A DNA stretch of 64,000 bases from Peribolospora baueri (GCA_029717555.1 JAMDHS010000015.1:241406-305405); one strand, 5' to 3'; counted from the stretch's first letter, positions 1 through 11,988 are shown. A program made the numbers and translations. The notes: a model not told the origin generated them from the letters alone.

Positions 1-1668
1 TTGTGGCCAGGCGCAAAGGAACGTACCGGCGGCTGTTGCGGTCCTGCAGCGGCAGTCACGACCGTAGCCCGTTTGCTCTCCTTGAAGGCCAGGAATTCCT
101 CGTACTCTTTAGGGTCCACGGCCACAGAGAGTGCGATCTTAGGGCCCGAGTCTCTTGAGGTGGAAGGTTCAGGGTACGCAGTACGAGATGGATAGCGCTC
201 GGAAGGCTCTGCGTGCGGTCCCCTGGGAGGGGGGTAAGGGGCCGCAGCTGGGTTGACTTCTCTGCCGCTGCCACGAGAGTCTATGTCGTAATAGGGACGA
301 TCGCGAGCACGTGGTCGAGATCGGTCGGGACCATACGCCTCACGGTGGTCTCCTGAAGGGCCAGGGTAGTCATCTCGCCGCTCCCTGACCGTAAAGCCGC
401 CATGTTCCTGCCGAATGTCCCTCCGTGCATGGGAAGCGTAAGCATCCCGCCTATCTGCAGGCGGAGGCCGTTCATAGGTATCCCGTCGGCGAGCCAGTGG
501 GGGAGGCGAGATGCGCCCCTGATGGTCGTAGTGGCGCGCTGGTTCGTATCGTTCGTGAGGGTCCCTACGCGGTTCGAGTTTGTCTCCAGCGTCGATATGA
601 GCTGGTCGGGGCTGCTCAGCATAATCGCGTCTCAGGTGCCTAGAAGGGAAGGCAAGTCGTCAATGTATGCCGCGAGGGGACGAGTCGGAGGATCGATGGG
701 ATGCTGGGAGGAACAGAGAACCCACGAAGGTATATCGGAGGGACAGTCGCGCGCAAAGTGGCCGGGCTTGCCGCACTTGGAATGTAGTCGAAGTGGCAGA
801 CGTCAAAGCAATTCCTCACACTGCCAAACCACTGCGGTACTCCGGTGCCATCCTAGAGCATACCTTGAAGCAAACTCTGCCGTGAGAGATCTCGACCTTG
901 ATCCTGACGCCCAAGAACAAGCCATCATTGAACTGGCTCACGGCGATCTGAGCATCTCCAGCATCCGTGAACTCCTAGCAGTCGGGCGAGCAACAAGAGA
1001 GAGGAGATGGGAGATTCCAAGGTCGATCCGACAATGAGTCGCTAAGAGGCCTCTGCTGCAGAAAGACGACGCTGAGGAAGTTGGGGTGCGTGCATGGTCG
1101 CCAACATCCTGAAGCTTACCACAAAGCCGAAGCCGTCCTTGAGCTCGACGTTGACGACGGGACCGATGGCGCCGAAGCATTTCTCGAGGTCGTACGTCTG
1201 CGTATGAGGCGGGAGCCCTCCCACATAGATCTTCTTTCCCGTCGCAGGAGGGGGGCCGGAGCCGGGTTTATAGCCAGCATCAACGAGCCTGTCGTACGAC
1301 GGAGGAGACCGAGAGCGCGAGCGAGCTGCAGGGCGACGATCGGATGTCGACGGTCGGTAAGGGTACATGGACGGCCTGTCTGACTGCTGTTCTCGTCTGC
1401 CGGTCGCGCTCGGGCGACGATCGCCAAAACGGTGATGGCCGTCCTGTTCGTCAGCATCTAGGTCAGGAGCACTGGAGCGCGGTACGCTCGATCTTCGAAC
1501 ATCGCGACTTGGCTCTAAATCATCTTCCTCCCTCTCTTGAGCAGCGTCCTCGGCTGAAGGGGCAGGCCGGGGATGATCGCTTGACTGTACGCCGGCGCCG
1601 GTGGCGATGTGATCAGCGAGGCGGCTCGAGTCCTGAGACGCATAGAGAGTGTCTGGGGAGACGGCCAT
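1..1668 (-). CDS. RRM + CCHC zinc-knuckle RNA-binding protein (SR-like), C-terminus off the left edge
   Basis: Nuclear RNA-binding protein resembling SRSF7/RSZ-type splicing factors. Exons on the minus strand are 1668-1120, 974-864, 775-726 and 639-<1; all joins keep the frame. The N-terminal ~140 residues are disordered and rich in Arg, Ser and Asp. One RRM follows (RNP2-like KKIYVGG; RNP1 DGFGFVEF, assembled across the first intron). A CCHC zinc knuckle, CFKCGKPGHFARDC, comes next and is itself split by the second intron (C218, C221, H226, C231). The tail is Arg/Tyr/Asp/Pro-rich and runs out of the window. ATG at 1668 is the first ATG before the open frame. Domain order (RRM, knuckle, RS/RG-like tail) supports a splicing or mRNA-export role by family knowledge; the exact orthologue is not determined. 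It is transcribed divergently from the GYF gene. Confidence 0.85.
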
Positions 1669-2233
1669 GGGGGACGGAGTGGAGAGCGGGGACAGTGAGC
1701 GTCGAAACAGGCCAGCGCTTGCGGTTTTGTCGTCGTCCGTCGTCTGTCGTCGTCGTCGTCGTCGATGAGGAACGAAGGAGCGCTGAATTGGGCCGTGTTA
1801 TGAAACAACGAGCGCGTAATAATGGGCGGGTTGAAAGGGACGTCGAGATTCCCACGGTTTTTGATCGGCGTTTCGCGCTCCAGCGTCGGTGCGCGGCGAA
1901 GAAGAGAGGGAAGGCGACTGGCAACGTCTTCCGCTCACCATCATCGTCCCCCGTCTCCATTCCACCTCCTCGTACAAGCAAATAGCATCATCTAAACCAG
2001 CCCGATGTGAGTCGTCCGGGCGTCGGCAGCAATCGTCGTCTCCTTTTCCTGGCCTCCCACAACCAGTCCGCACCGCGGTTGGTGACGGACGGGCCGACTG
2101 ACGCGCCTCTTTTATCCCCCTCCTCGCGTGCCCTCAGTGCATCAGCAGCAGCGCTTTCCAAAACAACTTCACGAGCCTCAACACACATAGCACCACTTAC
2201 AGCCTTCGGACATCTCTCCACTCTCTAACCACG
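1669..2233. promoter_or_regulatory. Divergent intergenic region between RRM-knuckle gene and GYF gene
   Basis: Non-coding stretch holding the 5' ends of both flanking genes. It includes a TCG/CGT trinucleotide run at about 1738-1765 and CT-rich stretches just before the GYF ATG. ORFs crossing it on both strands lack conserved motifs and look incidental. Confidence 0.5.
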
Positions 2234-5200
2234 ATGGCCACCTCCATGCAGTTCGGTCCGGAGTGGATGCGCAAGGCCCCCAAGGCCGCGTCCGCCAACT
2301 CCGCGGATCACCCAACGCCTGCCGCACCCGCCGGAAGGCATCCCAGCGGCGACTCCACATCCTCCTCTCGCGTTGCCGGGTTGCCCGGCCTCTCTCTATC
2401 CGGCCCTTCGCCAGCCGTGGCCAGCTCTGCGCTCCTCTCTCCCGGCGTGACTTCTTACTCCAGCGTCGTCGCCCATTCCGCCGACGGTGAACGTGGGGGT
2501 TCGACAGGCGCAAACGGTGTCCACTCTGCCGCCGGTGGCCATGCTGGCTCCAGCGCCACCGAGTCGCCGTTCCGCTACACCCGCGACCTCATGCTCTCCA
2601 TCTACTCCAACGAGAAGGTGGCCAAGCTACCCCTAGAGTTCGAAAAGCACAAGTACGTCACCAACGAGGAGCCGCTGGTGCCTTTCGGTTTGCAGGAAAT
2701 GTCCGATGCGGAAGTCAAGGTGAGTGTGCACCTTCCTTTGTCTATGTATCCTTCCCTTTTCACAATTGTCTTACCTTCGCCTGCTTATCTCACTCCGTTT
2801 CGCTTCCAACCCACCGCAGCTTTTCTCTGGCCCTCTGAATTCCGAAGTCAACCGCCGGCAGCCACCCAACGCCAATGCACCCGATCGATCTCATACCCAC
2901 CCGGGCACACATCACCATAGCCATCATCACGAGAACGTGGGCGGAGAGCGCGGTAGCCATCGTTCTGACCGCGGTGGAGGAGCGGCAGGGGATCGATCCG
3001 GCTTCCTTCCGCGCACTTCTACCGGCCCCGGCGGTGCGCTTGCTTCTCCCGGAAGGGAGCGCTTCGGAGGTATCACGGGCGGCGTCTTGAGTGGAGTCGG
3101 GCCTCAGAGGAAACGCAAGGACAGCGAACCAGGACAAGGTGCATATCAGAGCGGGACACTAAGAGAAATATATTTGTTGCCCGTGCGGTATTTCTCACCC
3201 TTTCCCTCGTTTGCTACCATCCCATCTTTCAGAGTTCCGACGCGCTTCCCGCACTTCTGAACACGTCAGCAGCCCTACTCCATCGGAAGAGCCTTCGATA
3301 CCCGGAGGCTCTTCTGGTGGCTGGCCACGCGGCCTCGCGAATTCCCAGGACGGCTCAGGGGGTCGTTTCCGGCCCAAGTCCGGCAACTTGGTCGGCGGCC
3401 GGGAAGCGGATGCTCCGGAGGGGTGGGGACCCCGTTTCCGGAGGGGTTCGGATAGGGGCGCCAATGTGAACGACAGTGAAGGACTGAGCAGCAAGTTCCC
3501 GGGCTACGAGAAGAAAGTGAGTCATCTTTTCCAACCGAGAACATGTATGCACGTTGTCCGGGGCTGACGAATATGGTACTCGGTCGTGGCATTGTTTTAG
3601 CGCGAAAGGCAAGGCAACTGGGCCAACTTCGACTCTTGGAGCCGACGCGGCCCATCAGGTGCCATTTCAGCTGGGGCTGTCGGCCAACCAGACGACACTA
3701 ACGCTGGCGCTCGGGAAGATGGTCCAACCTCTGCGCTAGCTGAACAGCCCTCACAGCGGCCGCTCGCCAGCGAACATCAGCCTATCGATGGTATCCAGGA
3801 AGAGGCTCAGGTCGAACGCGAGGAGGACCACGACCGCGAGCAGTCGTTGCAGCAGAACGCCGATCCGGACTTGTCGCATCACGTCACCTCTGTTCTAGGC
3901 TCTTTGGCCCTGGACGATGAGGCCGACCCAGTCCATGACTCGATGCTCTCGACCTCGGCTCCTGCGGAGGAGTCCAGGCCCGATTCGTCCCCTTGGTCTC
4001 CAGATCGGCAAATGTGGTTCTATCGCGACCCTTCGGGTCAGGTGCAGGGTAAGTGCTACCGATCTAGCCACATTGCTCTCCAAACGTGTCGCGGGAAAGC
4101 CTGACGAGGTCTCGTCCGTCTCCTGTCGACGCCTCAGGTCCTTTCAATGCCATCTCGATGCAGGAATGGTACCGCCAGAGCTACTTCACTGATGACCTCA
4201 TGGTCAAGCCGCAGGAAGCGGCCGACTTTGCTCCGCTTGGCGAGGTCATCCGGGCCATCGGGGACGTTGTCAATCCCTTTCTCGTCCCGTCCCCGAGTTC
4301 TCTGGCGTTGAGATACTCGTCCGCCGCGGCCGCTTCGCATTCTCCTCTCTCCCGCCTTCCTCCGTCTTCTCAACCTTCGCAGCTCGACTTCATTGGCAAC
4401 AGGGCCCCTAGTGGCGGTATGGACTTTGGACGCAGCGCGGCCGCCTTAGCCGGTGGTAACTTTGTTCAGCAGCCCGGATTCGGATTTCCGTTCAGTGGAG
4501 GCCTTTCGCGCGGCTGGGGTGTGGATGCCGGTGCCGTCAGCGGTGGCATGCCGTCGGAGAACGTCGACGTGGCCGCGGCCTTGAGCGCCCGAGCCTGGCC
4601 TGGCGTTGATCTTGGCCTGGGCGGCCCTCATTCGCCAAACCTGTTTGGGCAGCCCGGTCTCAGCGGAGCGTACGGCGGACCGGACAGGAACGTGTTCGAG
4701 CAGCAGCGCTTAGAGAGGCTCAAGCAGGAGGAGTACATCCATCTTCTTCGTCAGCGCGAGCTCCAGGAGCAGCGACAAGCGCAGGCGGTCGCCGTGGCCG
4801 CGGCCGTGTCGAAGGGAGGGTTCCCGAGCGACGCTCTCGCGGGCCTTCCCCTTGAAGGCGTGCGTCGACAGCTCTCGAGTAGCTCTTTGGGTCCGGTCTC
4901 CCCCTTCTTTGAGACGTTCGGATCGCGCACACCTGTGTCCACCGCCCCCTGGTCCCATCAACCCGCTCAAAGCGGCGTTCAAGACCCGGCGGTGCAGGCT
5001 GAAGCCCAGTTGAGCCAGGCTCAGTCGCCTTGGCGCGGGGGACTTCTCGGCGAAAATGGCCAGACTATTCCGGCTATGGAGATCACGTCTCAACCCCAGC
5101 AGCAGGCTGGCACGCCGGCTGCCCCGCATCCTGACCCCGTCGGCACGCCCCGGCGAGGCACTCCTGCTGGCACTCCTGCTCCTAGTTCGCCCATCGCCGT

Positions 5201-6834
5201 TCCTGCTCAGACGACCGAGGAAACGCTGCACGCCGAGGAGGCCTCGGTCGAGCAGAAGGATTCCCGTCCGGATGCGCACGAGGTGTGGCCACAATCGCCT
5301 GAGCAGCCGGCCGTCTTCGCTTCTGCACCGGAAGGGCAGGTCATGCAGACTGGGTTGGAAGCTCCCGCTGGCAAGGCAGCGCCGATTGCTGGGCAAAAAG
5401 GCTCTGCACCGAAGAAAGCCGCGACGGCTGCTCAGCCCCCGCTCACTCCGACTGGCCGTAAGGGACAGGCCCACGCCACTCAAGGGCAATCGACTGCTCC
5501 TTCGGCCGCCGGTGGCAAGGTCAATGTCGTGTCTCCCGCACAGTTCAACAAGCGCCCTGAAGAGCAGACGACCGCAATTTCGGTCCCCATCTCATCGTTG
5601 ATCCACCCAACCTCAGCAGCTGAAGCGGCCGTCTCTACACCCGTCAGCGCTTCTAAACTCGCACCATGGGCCAAGGACGACGCCGAGCGTCCTGCCACTC
5701 CTTCTGGTCCTTCTCTGCGCGAAATTCAGGAGGCAGAGGCGCATGAGGCGGAGGCTCGCAAAGCAGCTGAGCGTGAACGTTTGGCGGCCATGTCTAAGCC
5801 CACCTCGTCTGGTGTGGACACGGCGCTTCCGACGACTCAGAGCTGGGGTCTGGCCAGCGTTCCCGTCACCGGCGCGGCGACCACGTCTACATCTTCGACG
5901 GCGGCGAGTGCCTCTCCAGCTTGGCAGAAGACGGCGGCGGCGCCGAAGAAGACGCTCGCGGAGATCCAGGAGGAGGAAAGGAAGCGCGCTCAAAAGGCCA
6001 AGGAGCAGCAGGCACATCTCCAAGGCGCCGTCATTGGGCGCAAGGGCTATGCCGACTCTGCCAGCAGGGTCTCCTCTCCTGCCGCTTCTACCGCCGCTGC
6101 CGCTGTCGCCGGGGCGGCCGGCAGCGGTTGGTCGATCGTAGGCTCGGGCGGAAAGGCCACAAATCCCTCCTCTGCCGCAACCGGCCCCGCTGCCGGCATG
6201 ATGCGCCAGCCATCAGCGGGCGCGTGGAGCACCGCGGGCGCGGCGAAATCAAACGGCGTCATCGCTGGCTCTACTGCCAGCGCTCAGCAAAAACCGGCTT
6301 CCAAAGTGAAATCGGCCCCCAACGCCCCGAAGCCCGCTGCCGTCGATCCCAACGCACCCGTGCCACCCTCCGCAGAGTTCATCCGTCATTGCAAGGAGTC
6401 ACTGAAGGGCCTTACCGGAGTGAACGGTGAGTCATCCTCGGTCGCTCCTACAACTTATGAAGAATTGTATTTTTTGACGCTGACTAGCATCGTCGGTGGT
6501 CTCCCTTTTCTCAGTGGACGAGTTCATTCAAATGCTCCTCTCCTTCCCGCTCGACCCATCACCGACGGTGATGGAGATCATTTCCGACTCTGTTTACGCC
6601 AACAGCTCAACCCTCGATGGCCGTAGGTTCGCGGCCGACTTTGTCGCGAAACGCAAAGCCGACGCGGCCGCCGTGCGCGCAGCGGCTACCAACGGTGCCT
6701 CCGTCTCTGGTGGTAAATCGTCCAGCGTGGGAGGGGCGAGGACGCTATCTGACGTTGTCAAGCAGCAGCCCAAGCCAGCCGCGGCTAACGACTGGGGCTT
6801 CAAGGTGGTGAACAAGAAGAAGGGCAAGCGCTAG
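2234..6834 (+). CDS. GYF-domain protein, Smy2/Syh1/GIGYF family
   Basis: Adaptor that binds proline-rich partners; family members act in translation repression, mRNA decay and vesicle traffic. Exons are 2234-2719, 2820-3138, 3233-3516, 3601-4048, 4138-6426 and 6515-6834, giving 1381 residues. The GYF domain (about 498-560) starts with MWFYRDPSGQVQG, then after an intron GPFNAISMQEWY, the canonical W-x-Y-x-D-P...Q-G-P-F pattern. The long low-complexity middle is rich in Ala, Pro, Ser and Gln. It contains charged Gln/Arg/Glu helices near 4700-4780 and 5720-5790. The C-terminus (VDEFIQMLLSFP ... WGFKVVNKKKGKR) looks conserved and closes with a basic tail. Residues 200-350 are acidic with His-rich runs. 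Family assignment is firm; whether it is closer to yeast Smy2 or animal GIGYF cannot be decided here. Confidence 0.92.
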
Positions 6835-7136
6835 TCTCCTCGCGTCTTGCGCCCCTCCATCCTTTCCATGTACACATACGTGATCTTCGCGCTGAGCTGA
6901 TCTGACCTTGCAACCGAGCGTCCATTCGAACATTGACGTGGTTGCTGTGTACCCCGCCCAGTGATGGTGACGGGCGATGTGACGAGTGATAGCGACCGGC
7001 TTTTGACGGGTTTATTCGGCCGAAGATAAGCAAAACGCGGGGCCGTATAAATGCTGGTGCCAGTACATCTAGTCGTGTTGTGGCTCTGCGACCCGTTGCA
7101 TCTCGCCATACTTTCTCTCCTCGTTGACCTGTCGCT
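6835..7136. promoter_or_regulatory. Tandem intergenic region, GYF gene to asparaginase gene
   Basis: Contains the 3' flank of the GYF gene and the promoter of the asparaginase gene, with the TATA-like box listed separately. Nothing else recognisable. Confidence 0.4.
7046..7051 (+). promoter_or_regulatory. TATA-like box upstream of asparaginase gene
   Basis: TATAAA about 90 nt before the candidate ATG at 7137. Placement fits a core promoter; no other evidence. Confidence 0.3.
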
Positions 7137-8971
7137 ATGCCTCAGCATCCAAGAGACAGCACCGCTACGCTTGTCAGTGAGAAGCCACATCATGGACGGT
7201 CAAGCTGGTCTGGCGTGAAGGCTCCAGGCAAGCACAGCAGCAACACCCTTAAGAGCCAAAAGGGGTCCCCAGACAAATCTGCCCCTGTTCTCGCCAGTAG
7301 GAGTGTAGAGGCGGGAAGATCTCGCACCTGTGCACAGCATCACTGGATGAAGTGACCCACCCACATACTGGTGTCATCCCGTTCGCATTTTTCCGTCTGC
7401 CCCAGGTCATCCACGGTGGCGCCGGTAGCTGGGATGTCCCAAAGTGAGCTCGTCTGTTCGGTTTTTTTGCCGACGCCGTGACGGACATCTGACAGCTATG
7501 TACTCGCTCCCTTCATCCGGTCTCGCTGTTCTAGCATTCCTCCGAAGCTCCAGGTTGAATACCGAATGGCCCTTCAGCAAGCCTTGCGGCAAGGCCAAGC
7601 CGTCCTCTCCTCTGGAGGTAATGCTTTGGATGCAGTGTGCATGGCAGTGCGTTCCGTGGAGGACTGTGCGCTCTTCAACTCTGGCCATGGCGCAGTGTTC
7701 AACGCTAAGGGGAAGAACGAGCTTGAGGCGAGCGTCATGACCACTAGGCCCCCTGGTACGACGGTGCATGACGCTCGCTCTTCCCCGCTCGAGAGTGCCG
7801 TTCCCGCCTCTCGACGCGCAGCCTCCGTCGCTCTACTGACTCGGACCAAGAATCCCATCCTCCTTGCGCGGGCTCTCTACCTTGACCCGGACGCCAACCC
7901 TCATGTGTGGTTGAGCGGCTTGGAGGCCGAACAGATCGGCTGGGAGAAGGGTTGTGAAAAGGTGGACCCGAGTTACTTCTGGACGGAGAGGAGGTGGCTG
8001 TGAGTGGTGCGGCGCTCTTCTCTTGCCGAAAGAAGTAGAGCTCAATCCCGATCTCGGTTTGGACCTCCAACATTGCAACTTCTTTTGACTCATTCAGCGA
8101 ACACCGGCGCGGTCTCGGTCTGCCAGATTACGACGCAGGGCAAAGCCGTCCCTGCTTCTCTGCCGAGCCAGAAGGCGACGACGAGACAAAAGACGACTTT
8201 GAATTCAATCCAGCTGATTTGCCCCAAGGAACGGTGGGTGCGGTAGCAAGAGACGCGGAGGGTAGAATCGCTTGTGCAACCAGCACCGGCGGATACACGA
8301 ACAAGCTTGGTGAATTAGCTGTGACGAGTCTGGGCGGGAAGACGCGAGAATGGTACACACCTAATTTTGCCTGGATCCTCTTACGTGCCAACTCATTCAC
8401 ATATAGTCGGTCGCATCGGTGACACCCCGGCGCCTGGAGCTGGTTTCTGGGCCGAGACTTGGACGACCAAGTGCTGCGATAATCGTTTCAGAAAGCTACT
8501 TAGCAAATTGGGCATCTGCAAGGCTCTCCCTGACCGAGAAGACGGCCTTGGTTTGAGTGGAACTGGAAATGGTGATGTGAGTATCTGCGGTCGGACGCGT
8601 TGGACTTCTTCAGCACGATTGACGGTCGGAAAGCATCTCCTTTAGTACTTCTTGCGCACCTCGTTCGCTTCCTTGGTAGCACGTCGAATGCGATTCTTGG
8701 GCGAACCGGTGCAAACAGCGGCAGAAAGAGCGATCGAAGAGCTCGGATCCCTCGGTGGCGCGGGGGGTTGCATTTGCGTCGATGCTCAGGGCAATGGTAA
8801 GCGTGGTATCGAGTGAATCGCTATCGGTGACATTGTCGCTCTGATCGGCGTCCTCCCGTCCCGCTTTCTCCAGTTGCCATGCCGTTCAACAGCGGTGCCA
8901 TGTTCCGGGGAATCGTTCGTGGGGACGGCACGCCTAAAGTGGCCATATATAGAGATGAAGAGCTGACATGA
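7137..8971 (+). CDS. Plant-type L-asparaginase / isoaspartyl peptidase (Ntn-hydrolase)
   Basis: Type-2 asparaginase family, which hydrolyses asparagine and isoaspartyl peptides after autocleavage before a catalytic Thr. Supported exons are 7406-7443 (VIHGGAGSWDVP), 7535-7999, 8098-8309, 8407-8576, 8646-8796 and 8874-8971. Key motifs: GNALDAV, FNSGHGAVF, VDPSYFWTERRW, then LPQGTVGAVA with the predicted nucleophile Thr (about residue 249), STGG, GRIGDTPAPGAG, GLSGTGNGD and the C-terminal MPFNSGAMFRG. The N-terminus is ambiguous. ATG 7137 with exon 7137-7176 joined to 7338 is in frame, either continuous into 7406 or with a further 54-nt intron 7352-7405; both keep phase. Between beta-like start and Thr the length is typical of the family. 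An acidic insert (EPEGDDETKDD) precedes the cleavage site. Cytosolic location is inferred from the lack of an obvious signal peptide. Confidence 0.88.
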
Positions 8972-9170
8972 CTGCGAGACACTGGTGTGGGACAACCGTT
9001 CCGTCGTCGTGATGAATAGATGCAAGGGAAAGGCGCGAGTAAGATACAATGACAAGGGTCTCGGTCCGATGGAATGAATTTTATGAGAACGCATTATTAA
9101 GTGCATCGTGCTGCTGAAACGTGGACGCTCTCAGAGTTTACCAGCGTCCGATAATGCAAAGACATTGCAA
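8972..9170. other. Convergent 3' intergenic spacer
   Basis: Short A/T-richer spacer between the asparaginase stop and the Sgf11 3' end. No feature seen. Confidence 0.4.
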
Positions 9171-11191
9171 TCAGTCCTCTCCGTCGTCGGAGGGATCCGA
9201 GGCCACGTCCGAGTCTACCCACGGACGCGAGCGCGGAGCGAAGTAACCAGCGGCGTTAGGAAATTTCTTGACCGGCTTGGAGGTTTGAACACTTCGCGAC
9301 GCTGCGAATAGAAAGCCTCACCGATATATTCTCCGTCGCTATTCTTGCCCTTCTCCAGTGCACCGAGATTGCCCCTAGGAGTAATAAGATCAAACGCTTT
9401 GGCCGGCTTGTCCTCGCGCTTGTCTTCTGCGCTCTGGACAGAATCATCATCGCTGTCGTCCCCGTCGTCCGAGTCAGAGCCCGAACCGGACGTTTCGGAA
9501 CCGGAGGAGGAAGAGGCGGAGCCGTCTGATCCGTCGGCGTAGGAGTCTTCGCTGTTGGACTTGGTAGCGATTGGCAGGGGCTTTGTAGGGGACCGCATAG
9601 GCTTCTTGGGCGACCGTCCAGCGGTGCTCACAGAAGAATCGGCCTTGTGCTTGCCGTCCGCTTTGCTCGCAGTTGGACTGCCCGCCGACATGGCCGTAGA
9701 AGCCGCTGGCGACGCTGCGGTCGCTTGTTGTGATGCGCGTGCTGGATTAAGGGGAGAGCCATGCACCGGCACGGAGGACGAGGCAACCGGGCCGGCAGAT
9801 TGCGAAGATTTGGCCTGCCGGTGGGCCAAGTTCAGGAGGATATCGATTGGTCAGCCTGACGGGGCCTGCGTTGCTGGACAAGGTGTTTCTCACTCGTGAC
9901 ATGGGTGTGCCTTCCAAAACACCGGAGCCCGGGCCCTTTCCTGGCGGGGCTGAAAGCAGAAAACCGGAACCCGTGAGAGAATAGAACCAACCGGTGAGAG
10001 ACAGACTTTGATGTGCACCACTTACTACTAGTTCCTGTTTTCATCTTCTTACTATTACTTGGAGAGCCCTTGGGACCACCCTCGCTCACCGAGGGACTCG
10101 GGGAAAGCGCTCTTTTGCCGTTAGCATTCAAACCGGTCGTTACAACAGAAGCTTTCTGTTCTGTAAAAGTGAAGAGCTGTCATCTTTAGCACTTCCACAA
10201 ACTTTTTATACGGGACTCGTTCACTCACTTCGGCCCTTCTTCTTAGACCCCTCCTTTTCTCCGTCCTCCGCCTCGCTGAGCACATAAGGGGAAGCAGACC
10301 CCGAGCCACGATCGGAAGACGTGACCACTGGGGCAGCGGCAGACATGCGCGCCTTGGCGTTACGCGCGGTCGCACGGCGGTTGCCTGAGCGGTTCATGCA
10401 AGAGGAAAGGTGTGCGGCATAGCGGTTTGAAGACACCTGTGACGGAATGAAAAACATACGCCACGGTCAACGTGCGGCCGCCATATAAGACATGAACGAT
10501 GTTGGAGAAATACTCGCCTGCCTGGAACATACGAGACATTCGTAAAGCGGGTTGTCTTTATAGTAGTCAGTCTTCGCAGCTTCGGTGCCCGAGGAGGCGG
10601 CTGTCGTGGATGAGTTTGAACTCGATACCCCATTGCCGGCTCCGCCTGACGTGGCACCTGAAGAGTTGGTCGGGGCAGTGGAATACAGATGTGCTGTAGA
10701 CAAAGAAAAACCGGGTAAACCCTGTGTGGAAGGCGTGACAAGCTCGGAGGACACCCATGCCATGCTCACCTCGACACCTGGGCGAGAGGAGAGAGATCCG
10801 GCATGATCGAAATAAAAAAAAGCAATGAGGGAGACGCTCAAAGCTGTTGAAGGCTTCGCGCAAGCGCCCACTCCTTGATCCTATACGTCCGAACGGTCAT
10901 GTCGTATGATCCTCACCGATTCCCACATGCAGCACAAATGCCTCGCGCCCTCTTAACTTCCCTGTGCGCCCGCATGGCCACCTCCATGATCACATCATCA
11001 ACCAGTCCGTCCATCAGCCGGTTCGCCTGAAATGATAGTTGGAAAAGGCTTCATGTCAATGTATGGCCTTCAATCGACCACGGCGCGGACCAGGCCGCCG
11101 TGAAAGAAGGCAGGGCCACAACGGCGACGTTAGGCCTCCTACTGACCAGCCGCTTCTTCTCAGCCTCCAACTCGTTGGCCTCCTCCGTCAT
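9171..11191 (-). CDS. SGF11: Sgf11-like subunit of the SAGA deubiquitinase module
   Basis: Sgf11 anchors and activates the Ubp8 deubiquitinase that removes ubiquitin from histone H2B. Exons on the minus strand: 11191-11147, 11026-10917, 10777-10770, 10693-10518, 10436-10229, 10160-10026, 9949-9894 and 9814 to the end. The N-terminal helix (DGLVDDVIMEVAMRAHRE) matches the part that binds the module. The zinc finger is ECLVCSRQ joined to VSSNRYAAHLSSCM, i.e. C-x2-C...H-x3-C type, followed by RRATARNAKAR. The rest is Ser/acidic. Oddities: an 8-nt exon (10770-10777) is needed to keep frame; the intron inside the zinc finger uses a GC donor; and the C-terminus has two readings, a direct stop at 9215 (445 aa) or a 20-nt intron 9302-9321 leading to an acidic tail ending at 9171 (453 aa). 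The start ATG at 11191 is the first in a helix-like exon, but an upstream exon is possible. Confidence 0.82.
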
Positions 11192-11499
11192 GTCGCCTAG
11201 AAGGTCCTGATAATCCCTGAAGAGAAAAAGAGCTGAAAGCTGAGTCTCTGCAGCTCGAGCCGGTCAAGTAGTGTGGAATGGTACCTTTGCGGTCCAAATG
11301 GTGCCGGCCGAGCCCCGATTGATCGGCTGCCGCGGATTTTGACTGCGGCGGTCTACAAGGTCACGTGCACGCAAGAAGAAGTCGGGATGGATCACATCGG
11401 CACGTGACCGATAACTTATAAGACCCAGACCTCTCTAACTGGGGCGCGCTCACGACAACCAGGTGCTCGAAAGGCTTCGAAAGCTCGTTTCCCAAGAGC
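11192..11499. promoter_or_regulatory. Divergent promoter, SGF11 / glutaredoxin-like gene
   Basis: Carries two CACGTG E-boxes (11362-11367 and 11401-11406) and a TATAA-like stretch at 11417-11422, about 80 nt before the plus-strand ATG at 11500. Function is inferred from position only. Confidence 0.4.
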
Positions 11500-11988
11500 A
11501 TGCCCCCACGTCTGCCTCGTCTTCGCCTCTTCACCGGCACACACTGTCAGCTCTGTGAAGTTGCTGCATTGGAGCTGGCCGAGGTGCAGAAGCAGGTATG
11601 TGGTGAGGCCAAAGGAACGGCACATCGCGCAGATGGCCTGGCTCACTCGGCCTTTTTTCTCAGGTTCCTTTCGAGTTGTCCACATATAACATCCGTGAAG
11701 AATCTTTGAGAGACTCGAAGAAGTGGAGGAGAGCGTACCAGTGAGCTAAAAATTATTTGGCTCACCTTTCTTCCAATCTTTCCACTGATGTTCTTGCCCC
11801 TCGCCCATTTAGGTACGACATTCCGGTGTTGCACCTTGAGGACAGTGGTGAGCTATCCTGGCCTGCATTTCCTAGAGATCTGCCATTTACTTCTTGTACG
11901 TGGTTGTTTTGCAGAGGTGATGCGACATCGAATCGACAAAGCCAAACTCGTTGAACTCCTGAAGCAATGGAACGAGGCACAGAAGTGA
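11500..11988 (+). CDS. Small glutaredoxin-like protein (C5orf63/YDR286C type)
   Basis: Thioredoxin-fold protein of 93 residues; the family (DUF836) is thought to act as a thiol oxidoreductase but substrates are not established. Exons are 11500-11595, 11664-11740, 11813-11847 and 11915-11988, all joined in frame. The protein opens with RLFTGTHCQLCEVA, a first beta strand followed by a C-x2-C pair (C16, C19). A short helix follows, then YDIPVLHLED, the strand with the cis-Pro expected in this fold, and a C-terminal helix (KAKLVELLKQWNEAQK). Length and order match the family. Its last exon overlaps the start of the next gene by 22 nt in a different frame. A mitochondrial location cannot be excluded because the N-terminus is basic (MPPRLPRLR). 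Confidence 0.88.
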
